NCBI GenBank assembly: GCA_002494165.1
Contig: DLBH01000045.1
Location: 395-17,664 of the forward strand
Source of the DNA: Lachnospiraceae bacterium UBA7026
Lineage (GTDB): Bacteria; Bacillota; Clostridia; Lachnospirales; Lachnospiraceae
Direction of reading: 5' to 3'
Length of the DNA stretch: 17,270 bases
Every line of letters starts with the position of its first letter. The stretch's first letter is position 1. Shown piece by piece: positions 7,552-13,987 of this stretch. The position numbers and the translations under genes are program-made. The notes beneath the pieces are model-generated. The model ran no database searches. It was not told the DNA's origin and saw only the letters and a program-made list of their open reading frames with translations.

Positions 7552-8743
7552 CTTCATCCTCCTGCCTGCCCTCCTGCCGGGGGCCGGTCATTTTCATAAG
7601 CCGGGCTACGGGCCTGCCATCTTCATCGCAGACCAGGTCTTCCGGTCCTGCATTCTCCAAAGGGTTCTCCGGCCTGGCCACTTTCCTAAGCCGGGCTATG
7701 GGCCTGCCATCCTCATCCACTGCGGGATCCTTATGGCTGCCGCCTTTTCTGACGAGGCTTGCCGACCTGCTTTTTTCCACCAGAGAGTCCGTCTCGTACT
7801 CGCCGCCTATATTACCGCGGACGAAAAGGCTGTAAAAGCCGAACATGGTACAGGCCACAACGATACCCACGGCGATATCCAGGGGTAGAATCAGTCCTCC
7901 GCTGAAAATAGCTCCGGGTGTCCCCTTGGGTATATGGTTGTCCAGGCCATTGGCACCGGTAAAAAAGACATAGCCCTTGGCAAAGCTGTAAAAGCCCAGG
8001 GCCACGAAGGTGATCACTGAGGAGGCTTTTGCCGTCAGATAGCGGTCCACGGTCTTGAAACCGAAGGCCGCAGCCGACATGATCAGGGCAGCCCCCATGA
8101 CCGCTCCGCCGGAAAAGCCTCCTCCCGGTGAATTCTGGCCGTTTAATAAAATATAGATTCCGTAAATAAATACCACCGGCAGCAGGACCGATCCCACAAA
8201 GCGGATGATGCTGTCTTTGGACAGATCATAGTAGGCATCCTGCTGGATCGTATAATAATCCTCAAAGTCCGTGCGCATGTTTTTCCTGTCAATTCTCAGC
8301 AGAATCATGACACAGACCAGGGCAGTGAACAAAACATGGGACTCACCCAGGGTGTCAAAGGCCCGGTAATCAAGAATCAGGCCGGACACGATGTTGACGG
8401 CACCGGTCTCCTCCAGACCTTCCTCCACATATCTCTCCACCATGGGAATGGTCCGGGGATTCTCCTCCCCGTAGTGGGGCAGGAGGGACACCAGAAAGAG
8501 CAGGACACTGATCAGAAATATACAGCTGATGACTGCCACAACATTGTAAAGACGGCGGAAGCCTCTCTGCTCTGCCTCGATAACCGTGTAGGTTCTGGCC
8601 TCCTGGTTGAGTCTTTCCAGGAGTGACTTCTTCTCCTTTTTCACCTGCTCCCTGCCGTGGTCCGGGACCTCTGTGGTATCCATGACATGCTCAAGAAGGT
8701 CGTAGTCACCGCTGAGCCACTTATTCATCCGGTCCTTCTTCAT
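7544..8743 (-). CDS. mrpB: Fused MbhE (MrpA C-terminal) + MrpB antiporter subunit with hydrophilic ends
   Basis: A 399-residue membrane subunit joining two modules that are separate genes in archaeal Mbh clusters. Residues 1-62 are a charged cytoplasmic extension. One membrane helix follows (about 66-88), then the conserved stretch NIVSGLILDYRAFDTLGE (117-134) of the MrpA C-terminus/MbhE. Residues 175-310 form the MnhB/MrpB domain with the signature NGQNSPGGGFSGG (201-213). The tail from about 311 is hydrophilic and holds two copies of DEDGRP(I/V)ARL (343-352 and 373-382). An upstream in-frame ATG at 8794 would add 17 residues, but the ATG at 8741-8743 has a perfect AAGGAGGT at 8748-8755 and is preferred. 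It overlaps the previous gene by 23 bp and mrpC by 8 bp. The N- and C-terminal soluble parts are not usual for MrpB and could bind a partner (inference). Confidence 0.92.
   Translation of the reverse strand: MKKDRMNKWLSGDYDLLEHVMDTTEVPDHGREQVKKEKKSLLERLNQEARTYTVIEAEQRGFRRLYNVVAVISCIFLISVLLFLVSLLPHYGEENPRTIPMVERYVEEGLEETGAVNIVSGLILDYRAFDTLGESHVLFTALVCVMILLRIDRKNMRTDFEDYYTIQQDAYYDLSKDSIIRFVGSVLLPVVFIYGIYILLNGQNSPGGGFSGGAVMGAALIMSAAAFGFKTVDRYLTAKASSVITFVALGFYSFAKGYVFFTGANGLDNHIPKGTPGAIFSGGLILPLDIAVGIVVACTMFGFYSLFVRGNIGGEYETDSLVEKSRSASLVRKGGSHKDPAVDEDGRPIARLRKVARPENPLENAGPEDLVCDEDGRPVARLMKMTGPRQEGRQEDEDD
7558..7563 (-). promoter_or_regulatory. Ribosome-binding site deciding the mrpC start
   Basis: AGGAGG on the minus strand abuts the ATG at 7557 but lies 6 nt from the ATG at 7551, favouring the downstream start. 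Confidence 0.65.
7581..7717 (-). repeat. In-frame duplication inside the mrpB tail (two 47-bp copies, 90 bp apart)
   Basis: Segments 7581-7627 and 7671-7717 are near-identical direct repeats (about 40 of 47 positions by eye) offset by exactly 90 bp, that is 30 codons. They encode the two DEDGRP(I/V)ARL repeats in the soluble tail of the MrpB fusion. The frame is preserved. Confidence 0.8.
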
Positions 8744-9026
8744 AAAGACCTCCTTCCACATCCTTCTCCACATCCTCACCCGCGTCAACGGCACGGATTT
8801 TCTTCAGGGTCAGCAGGAATAAGACACCGCTGATTCCTGCTCCCACTGCCGCCTCCGTGATGGCCAGGTCCGGGGATTCCAGAAGAATCCAGACCATGCA
8901 CATAACAGAGGAATAAGACATGAAGATGACCACTGCAGCCAGAAGGTTTTTGGTCAGATTCACCCCTATGGCACACATGATCAGAAGCAGGAGCAGGGCG
9001 ATTTTAATGATTTCCATCAATTCCAT
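8721..9026 (-). CDS. DUF4040 / MbhD-like antiporter subunit
   Basis: A 101-residue membrane protein matching the MbhD/DUF4040 module, which in classical bacterial Mrp complexes is part of the C-terminal region of the large MrpA. The hallmark is SPDLAITEAAVGAGISGVLF near residues 50-70, between hydrophobic helices starting at about residues 8, 28 and 56; a short acidic tail (EDVEKDVEGGLYEEGPDE) follows. A GGGGGAG site lies 6 nt before the ATG at 9024-9026, and the gene overlaps mrpG by 23 bp and the mrpB fusion by 23 bp. A separate MbhD gene in place of a full MrpA is the main reason for calling this operon Mbh-like. The conserved Glu in ITEAA is thought to be functionally important in this family. 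Confidence 0.9.
   Translation of the reverse strand: MELMEIIKIALLLLLIMCAIGVNLTKNLLAAVVIFMSYSSVMCMVWILLESPDLAITEAAVGAGISGVLFLLTLKKIRAVDAGEDVEKDVEGGLYEEGPDE
8748..8755 (-). promoter_or_regulatory. Ribosome-binding site deciding the mrpB-fusion start
   Basis: AAGGAGGT, a perfect anti-16S match, ends 4 nt before the ATG at 8741-8743; it rules against the longer start at 8794. Confidence 0.75.
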
Positions 9027-9549
9027 GACGGTCTCCCCCTCCTTTCCTTCTTTCTTCTCTGGCAGCCTCCATAATCAGCAGGGTCTCCCGCAGGAAATCC
9101 TCTTCCTCATCGGACTCCCCGGTCTCTTCCCCCACGGGTCTTCCGGGCCTGGAACCGGCAGACGGATCCTCTTCCCCGGATCGTTCCGGTCCGGGGCCGG
9201 AAGTCATTCCTTCCATGCCGGACTCAGCCCTGAAGGGTCCTCTCACATATTTATCAAGCTTCCTGTTGGTATAGTATTCAACCTGACTGAGGAAATGGGT
9301 GGATACAGGGGAGGTAAACCACATAAAAAGCAGAATCAGAAAAAGCTTCAGGGTGGCAAACCTGGGCCCTGATGCCACAGCCAGTCCCGCGATCACGCAA
9401 AAAAGAGCAAGGGTATCGCCCACTCCCGCCGCATGCATACGGTTCATCACAAAACCAAACCTGTATAAACCCAGCACCTCAATGGCAAAACAGACCAGGG
9501 CAGCCAAAAGAAAAAAGGCTGTCACTCCAAAGCGGATCCATTCTAACAT
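9004..9549 (-). CDS. mrpG: MrpG antiporter subunit with long acidic tail
   Basis: A 181-residue subunit of the MnhG/MrpG/MbhC family. The first ~100 residues hold three membrane helices and the family pattern: LYRFGFVMNRMHAAGVGDTL near residues 28-47 (compare the family's R.H....DTLG) and a third helix LFLILLFMWFTSPVSTHFL, followed by a membrane-edge segment. From about residue 110 there is a soluble, highly charged tail of ~70 residues rich in Glu, Gly, Pro and Arg, which is not part of the normal ~110-130-residue MrpG. The ATG at 9547-9549 has AAGGGGG upstream and a 15-bp gap to mrpF. The tail reads through to a 23-bp overlap with the next gene. Its sequence suggests a disordered region; a role in partner binding is only a guess. 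Confidence 0.9.
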   Translation of the reverse strand: MLEWIRFGVTAFFLLAALVCFAIEVLGLYRFGFVMNRMHAAGVGDTLALFCVIAGLAVASGPRFATLKLFLILLFMWFTSPVSTHFLSQVEYYTNRKLDKYVRGPFRAESGMEGMTSGPGPERSGEEDPSAGSRPGRPVGEETGESDEEEDFLRETLLIMEAAREERRKGGGDRHGIDGNH

Positions 9550-9564
9550 GCTTATCCCCCTTCC

Positions 9565-9942
9565 TCACCAGAGTCTGTTATCGTAATCTTCAGCTTCCAA
9601 ACCGGCATTTTCCTTATGGAGGGTCTCCTTTTTCCGGGGGGACACCTTTTTCCGGGACCTGTCCCTGGCATCCCTGGGAATGTAGACCGCCGCCAGCATG
9701 AGTACGGAAATAAAACTGATCATGGCATAAATCAGAGCCACATCCAGCAGATAGTCCTCTCCCAGCAGCAGGGTCAGCACCGCTATGGAAGAAATGACCA
9801 GGGTTCCGATTACATTGACCGACATGATCCGGTCAGTGATCCTGGGTCCCCGGATGGCCCTGACCATGGTCAGACCGATCAGGACGATAAAAACCAGTAA
9901 AACAACCACGTAAAGGACGTGGTATGCCTGCTCCACATTCAT
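9565..9942 (-). CDS. mrpF: MrpF antiporter subunit
   Basis: A 125-residue small membrane subunit of the MrpF/MnhF/MbhB family. Three hydrophobic helices are visible at about residues 8-26, 42-60 and 66-86. Between the first two lies the family motif MVRAIRGPRITDRIMSVNVIG, and the helix LLDVALIYAMISFISVLMLA is typical of the third. The last ~35 residues are basic and then acidic (RDRSRKKVSPRKKE...), a cytoplasmic tail. Its ATG shares four bases (ATGA) with the mrpE stop, and AAGGAGG lies 5 nt upstream, so translation is coupled to mrpE. Known Mrp complexes need all subunits for antiport; MrpF is a scaffold-type subunit rather than the main channel. Confidence 0.92.
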   Translation of the reverse strand: MNVEQAYHVLYVVVLLVFIVLIGLTMVRAIRGPRITDRIMSVNVIGTLVISSIAVLTLLLGEDYLLDVALIYAMISFISVLMLAAVYIPRDARDRSRKKVSPRKKETLHKENAGLEAEDYDNRLW

Positions 9943-10394
9943 CGCACCCTCCTTAACAGTTTAACAAAAGAACCCTCTTCCACTCCCTGGGCCAGTTCTT
10001 CCCTGAGACAGTGAACCAGAAAATAATCTCCCTCCTGAAGCACCGTGTAGGTACCCGGAGTCAAAGTGATGGAATTGGCCAGAATCACATTCTGCATCTC
10101 GGTCGGCAGGCCGGAATGAAACTCCACGAAAACCGGGTCCGGTTTCCGGTCCCGGCTCCAGATGATGGCAATCACACCGACCGAAGCCTTGATAATCTCC
10201 AAAACCAGATTAAGAATATAAAGAAAGACAATTGGAAGACTCCGCAAAAGCTGCAGATCTTTTTTCGGGGAGTAATCCAGGGCCCGGGCCGCCAGAAAAT
10301 AGATGGCCACCGAAACCCCCATTCCAATCAGGACCAGTTCCAGAGTTATCCTTCCATTCAAAATAATCCATATGACAAAAAATAAAAAAGCCAT
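9939..10394 (-). CDS. mrpE: MrpE antiporter subunit (first gene of the operon)
   Basis: A 151-residue protein of the MrpE/MnhE/MbhA family. Two hydrophobic segments occupy about residues 1-35, a third lies near residues 53-78 (LPIVFLYILNLVLEIIKASVGV), and the soluble C-terminus contains the diagnostic MQNVILANSITLTPGTYTV. Family members sit at the edge of the complex and are needed for its function. The ATG at 10392-10394 is preceded by GAGG with 6-nt spacing. It is the first gene behind the promoter at 10454-10482 and overlaps mrpF by 4 bp. Having mrpE first, rather than fifth as in the classical bacterial mrpABCDEFG order, matches the mbhABC... order of archaeal membrane-bound hydrogenases. 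Confidence 0.93.
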   Translation of the reverse strand: MAFLFFVIWIILNGRITLELVLIGMGVSVAIYFLAARALDYSPKKDLQLLRSLPIVFLYILNLVLEIIKASVGVIAIIWSRDRKPDPVFVEFHSGLPTEMQNVILANSITLTPGTYTVLQEGDYFLVHCLREELAQGVEEGSFVKLLRRVR

Positions 10395-10453
10395 AAAAAA
10401 CCTCTTTTATAACCATTATTTATACTGAAAATATCAGCGTTTTAGCTTGAATC

Positions 10454-10482
10454 ATTCTACACCCATAAAGCACATTTGTAAA
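10454..10482 (-). promoter_or_regulatory. Probable promoter of the antiporter operon
   Basis: On the minus strand TTTACA (10477-10482, five of six consensus bases) and TAGAAT (10454-10459, five of six) are spaced by the optimal 17 nt. The start would fall near 10447, leaving a leader of about 50 nt before mrpE. No riboswitch or operator is recognised in that leader. Confidence 0.65.
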
Positions 10483-10496
10483 TATTAAACATAATC

Positions 10497-10595
10497 GGTA
10501 CAGGTAGCCTCCTCACTGGGTGTGGTCACGCCGGCAACATCATTCTTACCATGTCAATGGGCATCCCCAAAGCTTATTTAAGTCCCAGCCCATAG
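10497..10595 (+). pseudogene. Possible remnant of a metallo-beta-lactamase-fold gene (tentative)
   Basis: Read on the plus strand this stretch encodes GTGSLLTGCGHAGNIILTMSMG and continues to a stop at 10593-10595, without a start codon or ribosome-binding site. The LLTGCGHAG part resembles the conserved TGCxHxG segment of a metallo-beta-lactamase-fold family related to dihydropterin-linked enzymes. If real, it is a decayed fragment, with further gene-like debris out of frame up to about 10660. The match is short and by eye only, and it overlaps nothing functional. It sits between the antiporter promoter and the ABC operon terminator. Confidence 0.2.
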
Positions 10596-10702
10596 CTATT
10601 ATCATAAGGCGGAATATAAGAATTTCCAGCTGGCACATCCCCGGAGATTATTAATAAACGAAAACCAAGGATTATTCTATTATATACCATAACCTGTCTA
10701 TT

Positions 10703-10751
10703 AAAAAAGCCGCGGAGGGACCCTGCACAGGCAGGGCCGTCCTTCCGCGGC
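10703..10751 (-). terminator. Intrinsic terminator of the thiamine-precursor uptake operon
   Basis: A strong GC-rich hairpin: arms 10709-10719 and 10741-10751 pair through GCCGCGGA/TCCGCGGC and the stem continues inward with GGCCCTGC/GCAGGGT. It is followed on the minus strand by six T (10703-10708). It lies about 67 bp past the ATPase stop and insulates the operon from the antiporter operon. Confidence 0.85.
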
Positions 10752-10817
10752 CGGCTTGCTCTTACGGAAAGACCCGGGCATGGCTTCATAGGGCCAGATT
10801 CCCCTGGCTTCCCGGAT

Positions 10818-11594
10818 CTAGAGCTTTCCGATAATCTCCCTTTTGTAGGCGAGAAACTGGTCAGACAGAGAAAAATTCTCATCTCTGGGTTTCTTTTCTT
10901 TGATGATGATCTGGTCCCTGATCTGGCCAGGCGTCCCATTCAGGATATAAATCCTGTCTGAAAGAAGAATGGCCTCATCAATATCATGGGTGATAAAAAG
11001 GGTCGACAGGTCAATCCTCTCCATGACGTCCAGATACCACTTATGAATCAGCGACTTGGTTATGGTATCGAGGGCACTGAAGGGCTCATCTAAGAGGGCC
11101 ACACCCTGGGATGACAGGTAGGTCCTGAGCAGGGCTGCCCTCTGCCGCATACCCCCAGACAACTGGCAGGGGTAAAGGTACTGGGTTCCCTCCAGGCCAA
11201 AGTCCTCAAAAAGGGGGTCTGCCTGGGCTCTGGCCTCCTTCCTGCCCATGCCCCGGATGACCAGGGGCAGGGATACATTATCGATAATTTTTTTATGGGA
11301 AAACAACATATCCTTTTGCAGCATATAGCTGACCCTGCCGGGATTGCCGGTCACATCCTCTCCCCGCAGGAGGACCCTGCCCTCCTCGGGAAGGGTCAGG
11401 CCGGACAGGACATGGAAAAGGGTGGTCTTGCCGGACCCGCTCATACCGAGAAGGCTGACCAGCTCCCCCTTGCCCAGCTCAATATTGATATCTCTTATGA
11501 TAGTCTTGCCACTGTATTTTTTTGTGATATGGTCTGCCTGAAGCAGGATCTCCTTGTCCATAGCTTGTCTTCTTTCCTGCGGATCATCCGCCAT
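10818..11594 (-). CDS. ABC transporter ATPase for a thiamine precursor (ThiZ-like)
   Basis: A 258-residue cytoplasmic ATPase of the nitrate/sulfonate/taurine-type ABC importers, energising uptake by the permease encoded upstream. All motifs are present: Walker A GMSGSGKTT (50-58), Q-loop Gln93 (YMLQKDM), signature LSGGMRQR (145-152), Walker B VALLDE (165-170), D-loop SALD and switch His203 (ITHDIDEA). Three in-frame ATGs are possible. I chose 11592-11594, which has AGGGG close upstream and lies 7 bp after the lipoprotein stop. The ATG at 11561 (MDKEILLQ) is also plausible and closer to typical N-termini; the one at 11621 overlaps the upstream gene. The C-terminal region (about 220-258) is shorter than in multi-sugar ATPases, as expected. 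The thiamine role comes from the operon's TPP riboswitch. Confidence 0.9.
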   Translation of the reverse strand: MADDPQERRQAMDKEILLQADHITKKYSGKTIIRDINIELGKGELVSLLGMSGSGKTTLFHVLSGLTLPEEGRVLLRGEDVTGNPGRVSYMLQKDMLFSHKKIIDNVSLPLVIRGMGRKEARAQADPLFEDFGLEGTQYLYPCQLSGGMRQRAALLRTYLSSQGVALLDEPFSALDTITKSLIHKWYLDVMERIDLSTLFITHDIDEAILLSDRIYILNGTPGQIRDQIIIKEKKPRDENFSLSDQFLAYKREIIGKL

Positions 11595-11601
11595 TTTGCC
11601 C

Positions 11602-12645
11602 CTACTGGGGAAGATAATCATTGGAGTAGCCCAGGCCTGTCAGGTCATGGCTGGTCAGCTTGTTCTGGGCCAGCCAGCTGTAAAAGCCATCCCAGCGGGC
11701 CTGGTCGATCAGGCCCCAGGCCGGTGCGTCTGCCACGTACTGGTCAGCAAGCCAGGTCTGGCTGGCCTTGACCAGGTCTGCGGAATCAGCCAGAGACCCG
11801 GTCTCATCCCCGTCAATCAGCATCTGGGCTGCCTGGTCAGGATTCTCCATGGCATACTCGTAGCCCTTTTTCGTTGCGGCAAGGAAGGCCTTGGCCAGAT
11901 CAGGGGACTCTTTAAGGAAATCATTATTGGCAATGATGACTGGTGTATAGTAATCAAATACTTCGTTGATATCCCTGAAATTCCAGTAGTCTACATCCAC
12001 CTTTTCGATATCGGCAGTGATACCTCCCCAGCCATAGAAGATCCAGATGGCATCGGTCTGGTGGGCCGCCAGGGCTGCCGGCTCATCAGTGATATTATTG
12101 GGAATCAGGGTAACCTTGTCAAAGTCTCCCCCGTCATCGGTCACAACCTGTTTTAAAGTGGCCAGTTCCACCGGTGAATTCCAGGTGGAATACTGCTTGC
12201 CTTCCAGTCCCTTGGGCCGGTCGATACCGTCACCCTTTCTGGAAATAATACCAGAGGTGTTATGCTGGATCAGGCCTGCCACTGCCGTGATCCCCAGAGG
12301 GTCGTCCATATCCAGGGCTGCCGCCATGGTATCCTGAGCTTCCACGGCAAACTGGGCCTGGCCGGAAGCACACATGGTCGCGGCTCCATCCTCCGGCGGC
12401 TGGACGATCTCCACATCCAGGCCGGCCTCCTCATAATAGCCCTGGGCCTTGGCCACGTAAATGCCGGTGTGGTTGGTATTGGGGGTCCAGTCCAGGCAGA
12501 AAGTAATCTTAGTTAGTTCCTTGTCTTCCTGGCCGCTACTTTCTCCCGCCTTCTGGCCGGAAGAAGACCCACAGGCAGCCAGGCCCAGAGCCATGGCCAC
12601 ACAGAGCAATAAGCTGACAGGTTTTCTAAAAATATTCTTTTTCAT
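11602..12645 (-). CDS. Thiamine-precursor ABC transporter substrate-binding lipoprotein (ThiY/NMT1-like)
   Basis: A 347-residue lipoprotein expected to capture a thiamine pyrimidine precursor, such as a formylaminopyrimidine or HMP, outside the cell. Residues 1-24 are a lipoprotein signal peptide with lipobox LAAC and lipidated Cys25, followed by a Ser/Gly/Lys linker. The NMT1/THI5-like domain starts with LDWTPNTNHTGIYVAKAQGYY, the standard opening of ThiY-type proteins, and continues with GAATMCASGQAQFAV and WIFYGWGG. Eukaryotic THI5 enzymes contain a Cys-rich iron motif that is absent here, consistent with a binding protein rather than a synthase. GAGGAGG lies 8 nt before the ATG, and the gap to the permease stop is 39 bp. 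Substrate identity is inferred from family and riboswitch; other pyrimidine-like ligands are possible. Confidence 0.92.
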   Translation of the reverse strand: MKKNIFRKPVSLLLCVAMALGLAACGSSSGQKAGESSGQEDKELTKITFCLDWTPNTNHTGIYVAKAQGYYEEAGLDVEIVQPPEDGAATMCASGQAQFAVEAQDTMAAALDMDDPLGITAVAGLIQHNTSGIISRKGDGIDRPKGLEGKQYSTWNSPVELATLKQVVTDDGGDFDKVTLIPNNITDEPAALAAHQTDAIWIFYGWGGITADIEKVDVDYWNFRDINEVFDYYTPVIIANNDFLKESPDLAKAFLAATKKGYEYAMENPDQAAQMLIDGDETGSLADSADLVKASQTWLADQYVADAPAWGLIDQARWDGFYSWLAQNKLTSHDLTGLGYSNDYLPQ

Positions 12646-12684
12646 ATCTAGTCCTCCTCAAAATGACGCAAATAATTGTTTTGT

Positions 12685-13488
12685 CTATTTTCCCGTCTCC
12701 CCGGCCGAAGCCCGGTCCTGTCTCTTTTCCACCTGGACCCAGGGCATGGCGACCCGGCTTAACAGGTTTACAAAGGCCATGAGCAGGAGACTGATGATCA
12801 CAATGAATATGATGACCGCAAACATTTTATCAAAGGCATAGGCCTTCTTCACCCTGGTCATGTAGACACCCAGACCCTCAAAGCCTCCCAGCCATTCGGA
12901 AATGACCGCGCCTACAACAGCGTAGGATGCGGAAATCCGCAGGCCGGAAAAAAAGTTGGGCAGGGCCGAGGGGAATTTCACATGGGTGAAAATCTGCATC
13001 CTCCCCGCTCCCATGGCCCTCATGAGGTCAATGGCGTCCCGGTCCACATTCCGGTAGCCGTCTAAAAGGCCCACCGTTATGGGAAAAAATGTGGTGATGA
13101 CCACCAGGGTAATCTTGGGAGCCATGCCAAAACCCATCCACAACACCAGCAGGGGCGCTATGGCTATGGTAGGGATGGTCTGGGTAATGATCATCAGGGG
13201 ATAGAGGGCCCGGTCCAGAAGCAGGAAACGGTCCATGACCGTGGCCGTGAAAAAGGCCAGAACCACACCGATACAAAGGCCGTAAAAGGCCTCCTGCAGG
13301 GTCACCCTGCTGTGGTCCATGATGGTGGGAAAACCATTGACCATGGCCCTGGCCACATCCACAGGGGATGGCAGCATGTACGCAGGAACCGCCCCGGTCT
13401 CACAGACCAGAAACCAGACCAGGCAGATCAGGGCCAGGGCTGCCGCCGCCGGCAGCTTACTGGTGATGCTTGGTAACTTTCCGTTCAA
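12685..13488 (-). CDS. Thiamine-precursor ABC transporter permease (ThiX-like)
   Basis: A 267-residue inner-membrane permease of the BPD_transp_1 family (SsuC/TauC/ThiX group). Six hydrophobic helices are apparent, starting at about residue 12. The cytoplasmic coupling loop is seen in RAMGAGRMQIFTHVKFPSALP, followed by SGLRISASYAVVGAVISEWLGG, typical for this group. The ATPase encoded two genes later should dock there. The best start is a TTG (13486-13488) with AAGGAGA about 12 nt upstream; it overlaps the thiamine-binding gene by 32 bp, and no nearby ATG gives a full first helix. The start is therefore less certain than the rest. It works with the lipoprotein and ATPase encoded downstream. 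Confidence 0.9.
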   Translation of the reverse strand: MNGKLPSITSKLPAAAALALICLVWFLVCETGAVPAYMLPSPVDVARAMVNGFPTIMDHSRVTLQEAFYGLCIGVVLAFFTATVMDRFLLLDRALYPLMIITQTIPTIAIAPLLVLWMGFGMAPKITLVVITTFFPITVGLLDGYRNVDRDAIDLMRAMGAGRMQIFTHVKFPSALPNFFSGLRISASYAVVGAVISEWLGGFEGLGVYMTRVKKAYAFDKMFAVIIFIVIISLLLMAFVNLLSRVAMPWVQVEKRQDRASAGETGK

Positions 13489-13753
13489 TCGTCAGCACGT
13501 CTCCTTCCGGTTTATAGGAAATCTTCACATAAGTATTCATGGCCTTACAGCCTGCCCTGGCGGCGATCAACTGGCAGTTCTTCACAATTTCCATCAGCTC
13601 GTCATAATCTCCCTCAATGGTGGTCTCAAAGGGTCCCACATAGGAGCTGAGTCCGGTGGACTTGATATAGGCGATCACCTCATCGACGATCCGGATCACT
13701 TCTTCCTCGTCAACTACTGTCGGCAAAACCTGGATTGCTACACTTGCATTCAT
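13457..13753 (-). CDS. Thiamine-binding protein of the MTH1187/YkoF-like family
   Basis: A 98-residue soluble protein of the MTH1187/UPF0045 family, which binds thiamine or related molecules with a ferredoxin-like fold. Family features: the N-terminal strand ASVAIQVLPTV, the stretch VIAYIKSTGLSSYVGPFETTIEGDYDELMEIV and a C-terminal strand YVKISYKPEGD. No signal peptide is present, so it acts in the cytoplasm. It is the first gene after the TPP riboswitch and precedes thiXYZ-like genes, an arrangement common in Firmicutes. AAGGAGG lies about 8 nt before the ATG at 13751-13753. It may hold or hand over the imported pyrimidine or act as a sensor; the exact role in this family is not settled. Confidence 0.88.
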   Translation of the reverse strand: MNASVAIQVLPTVVDEEEVIRIVDEVIAYIKSTGLSSYVGPFETTIEGDYDELMEIVKNCQLIAARAGCKAMNTYVKISYKPEGDVLTIERKVTKHHQ

Positions 13754-13774
13754 AAAAATAACCTCCTTAACATG

Positions 13775-13804
13775 AAAAAAAGCGCCCGCTGGAATATGCG
13801 GCGC
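13775..13804 (-). terminator. Expression-platform terminator of the TPP riboswitch
   Basis: On the minus strand GCGCCGC (13798-13804) pairs with GCGGGCGC (13782-13789) around an 8-nt loop, with one bulged G, and is followed by seven T (13775-13781). It lies between the TPP aptamer and the first gene, so ligand binding should favour termination before the operon. Confidence 0.8.
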
Positions 13805-13840
13805 CTGGCTTGGGAATATGGCATCAAAAAAATGCTGATG

Positions 13841-13926
13841 AAAACTCTTCCTTCGCTGGCATTATCCAGACAGGTTCTGGGGTCAAAGTCGAACTTACTC
13901 TCAGCCATAAAGGCTCCCCCGGTTTT
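13841..13926 (-). promoter_or_regulatory. TPP (thiamine pyrophosphate) riboswitch
   Basis: The minus strand shows the thi-box consensus: GGGGGAGCC, then GGCTGAGAG, and GAACCTGTCTGGATAATGCC followed by AGCGAAGGAAG. The outer helix P1 can be closed by AAAAC (13922-13926) with GTTTT (13841-13845). It is about 20 nt downstream of a sigma-A-like promoter and upstream of a terminator, as expected for transcriptional repression of thiamine-uptake genes by TPP. Confidence 0.96.
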
Positions 13927-13940
13927 ATTTGACTGATAGA

Positions 13941-13969
13941 ATTATATATCAAAAAATGACGATTCACAA
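13941..13969 (-). promoter_or_regulatory. Probable promoter of the thiamine-precursor uptake operon
   Basis: Minus-strand TTGTGA (13964-13969) and a consensus TATAAT (13941-13946) are separated by 17 nt. The transcript would begin just before the TPP aptamer. Confidence 0.7.
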
Positions 13970-13987
13970 GTCTTTTATAAAAAAATC

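Noticed and set aside
530..10394. A complete respiratory complex I or membrane-bound hydrogenase operon
   Set aside because: No CxxC [NiFe] hydrogenase large subunit, NuoB/NuoI-like iron-sulfur subunit or NuoH-like protein is encoded; only the Mrp-type membrane arm is present.
10574..10939. A 121-codon minus-strand frame downstream of the ATPase gene
   Set aside because: It overlaps the end of the ATPase gene in another frame and runs through the terminator hairpin.
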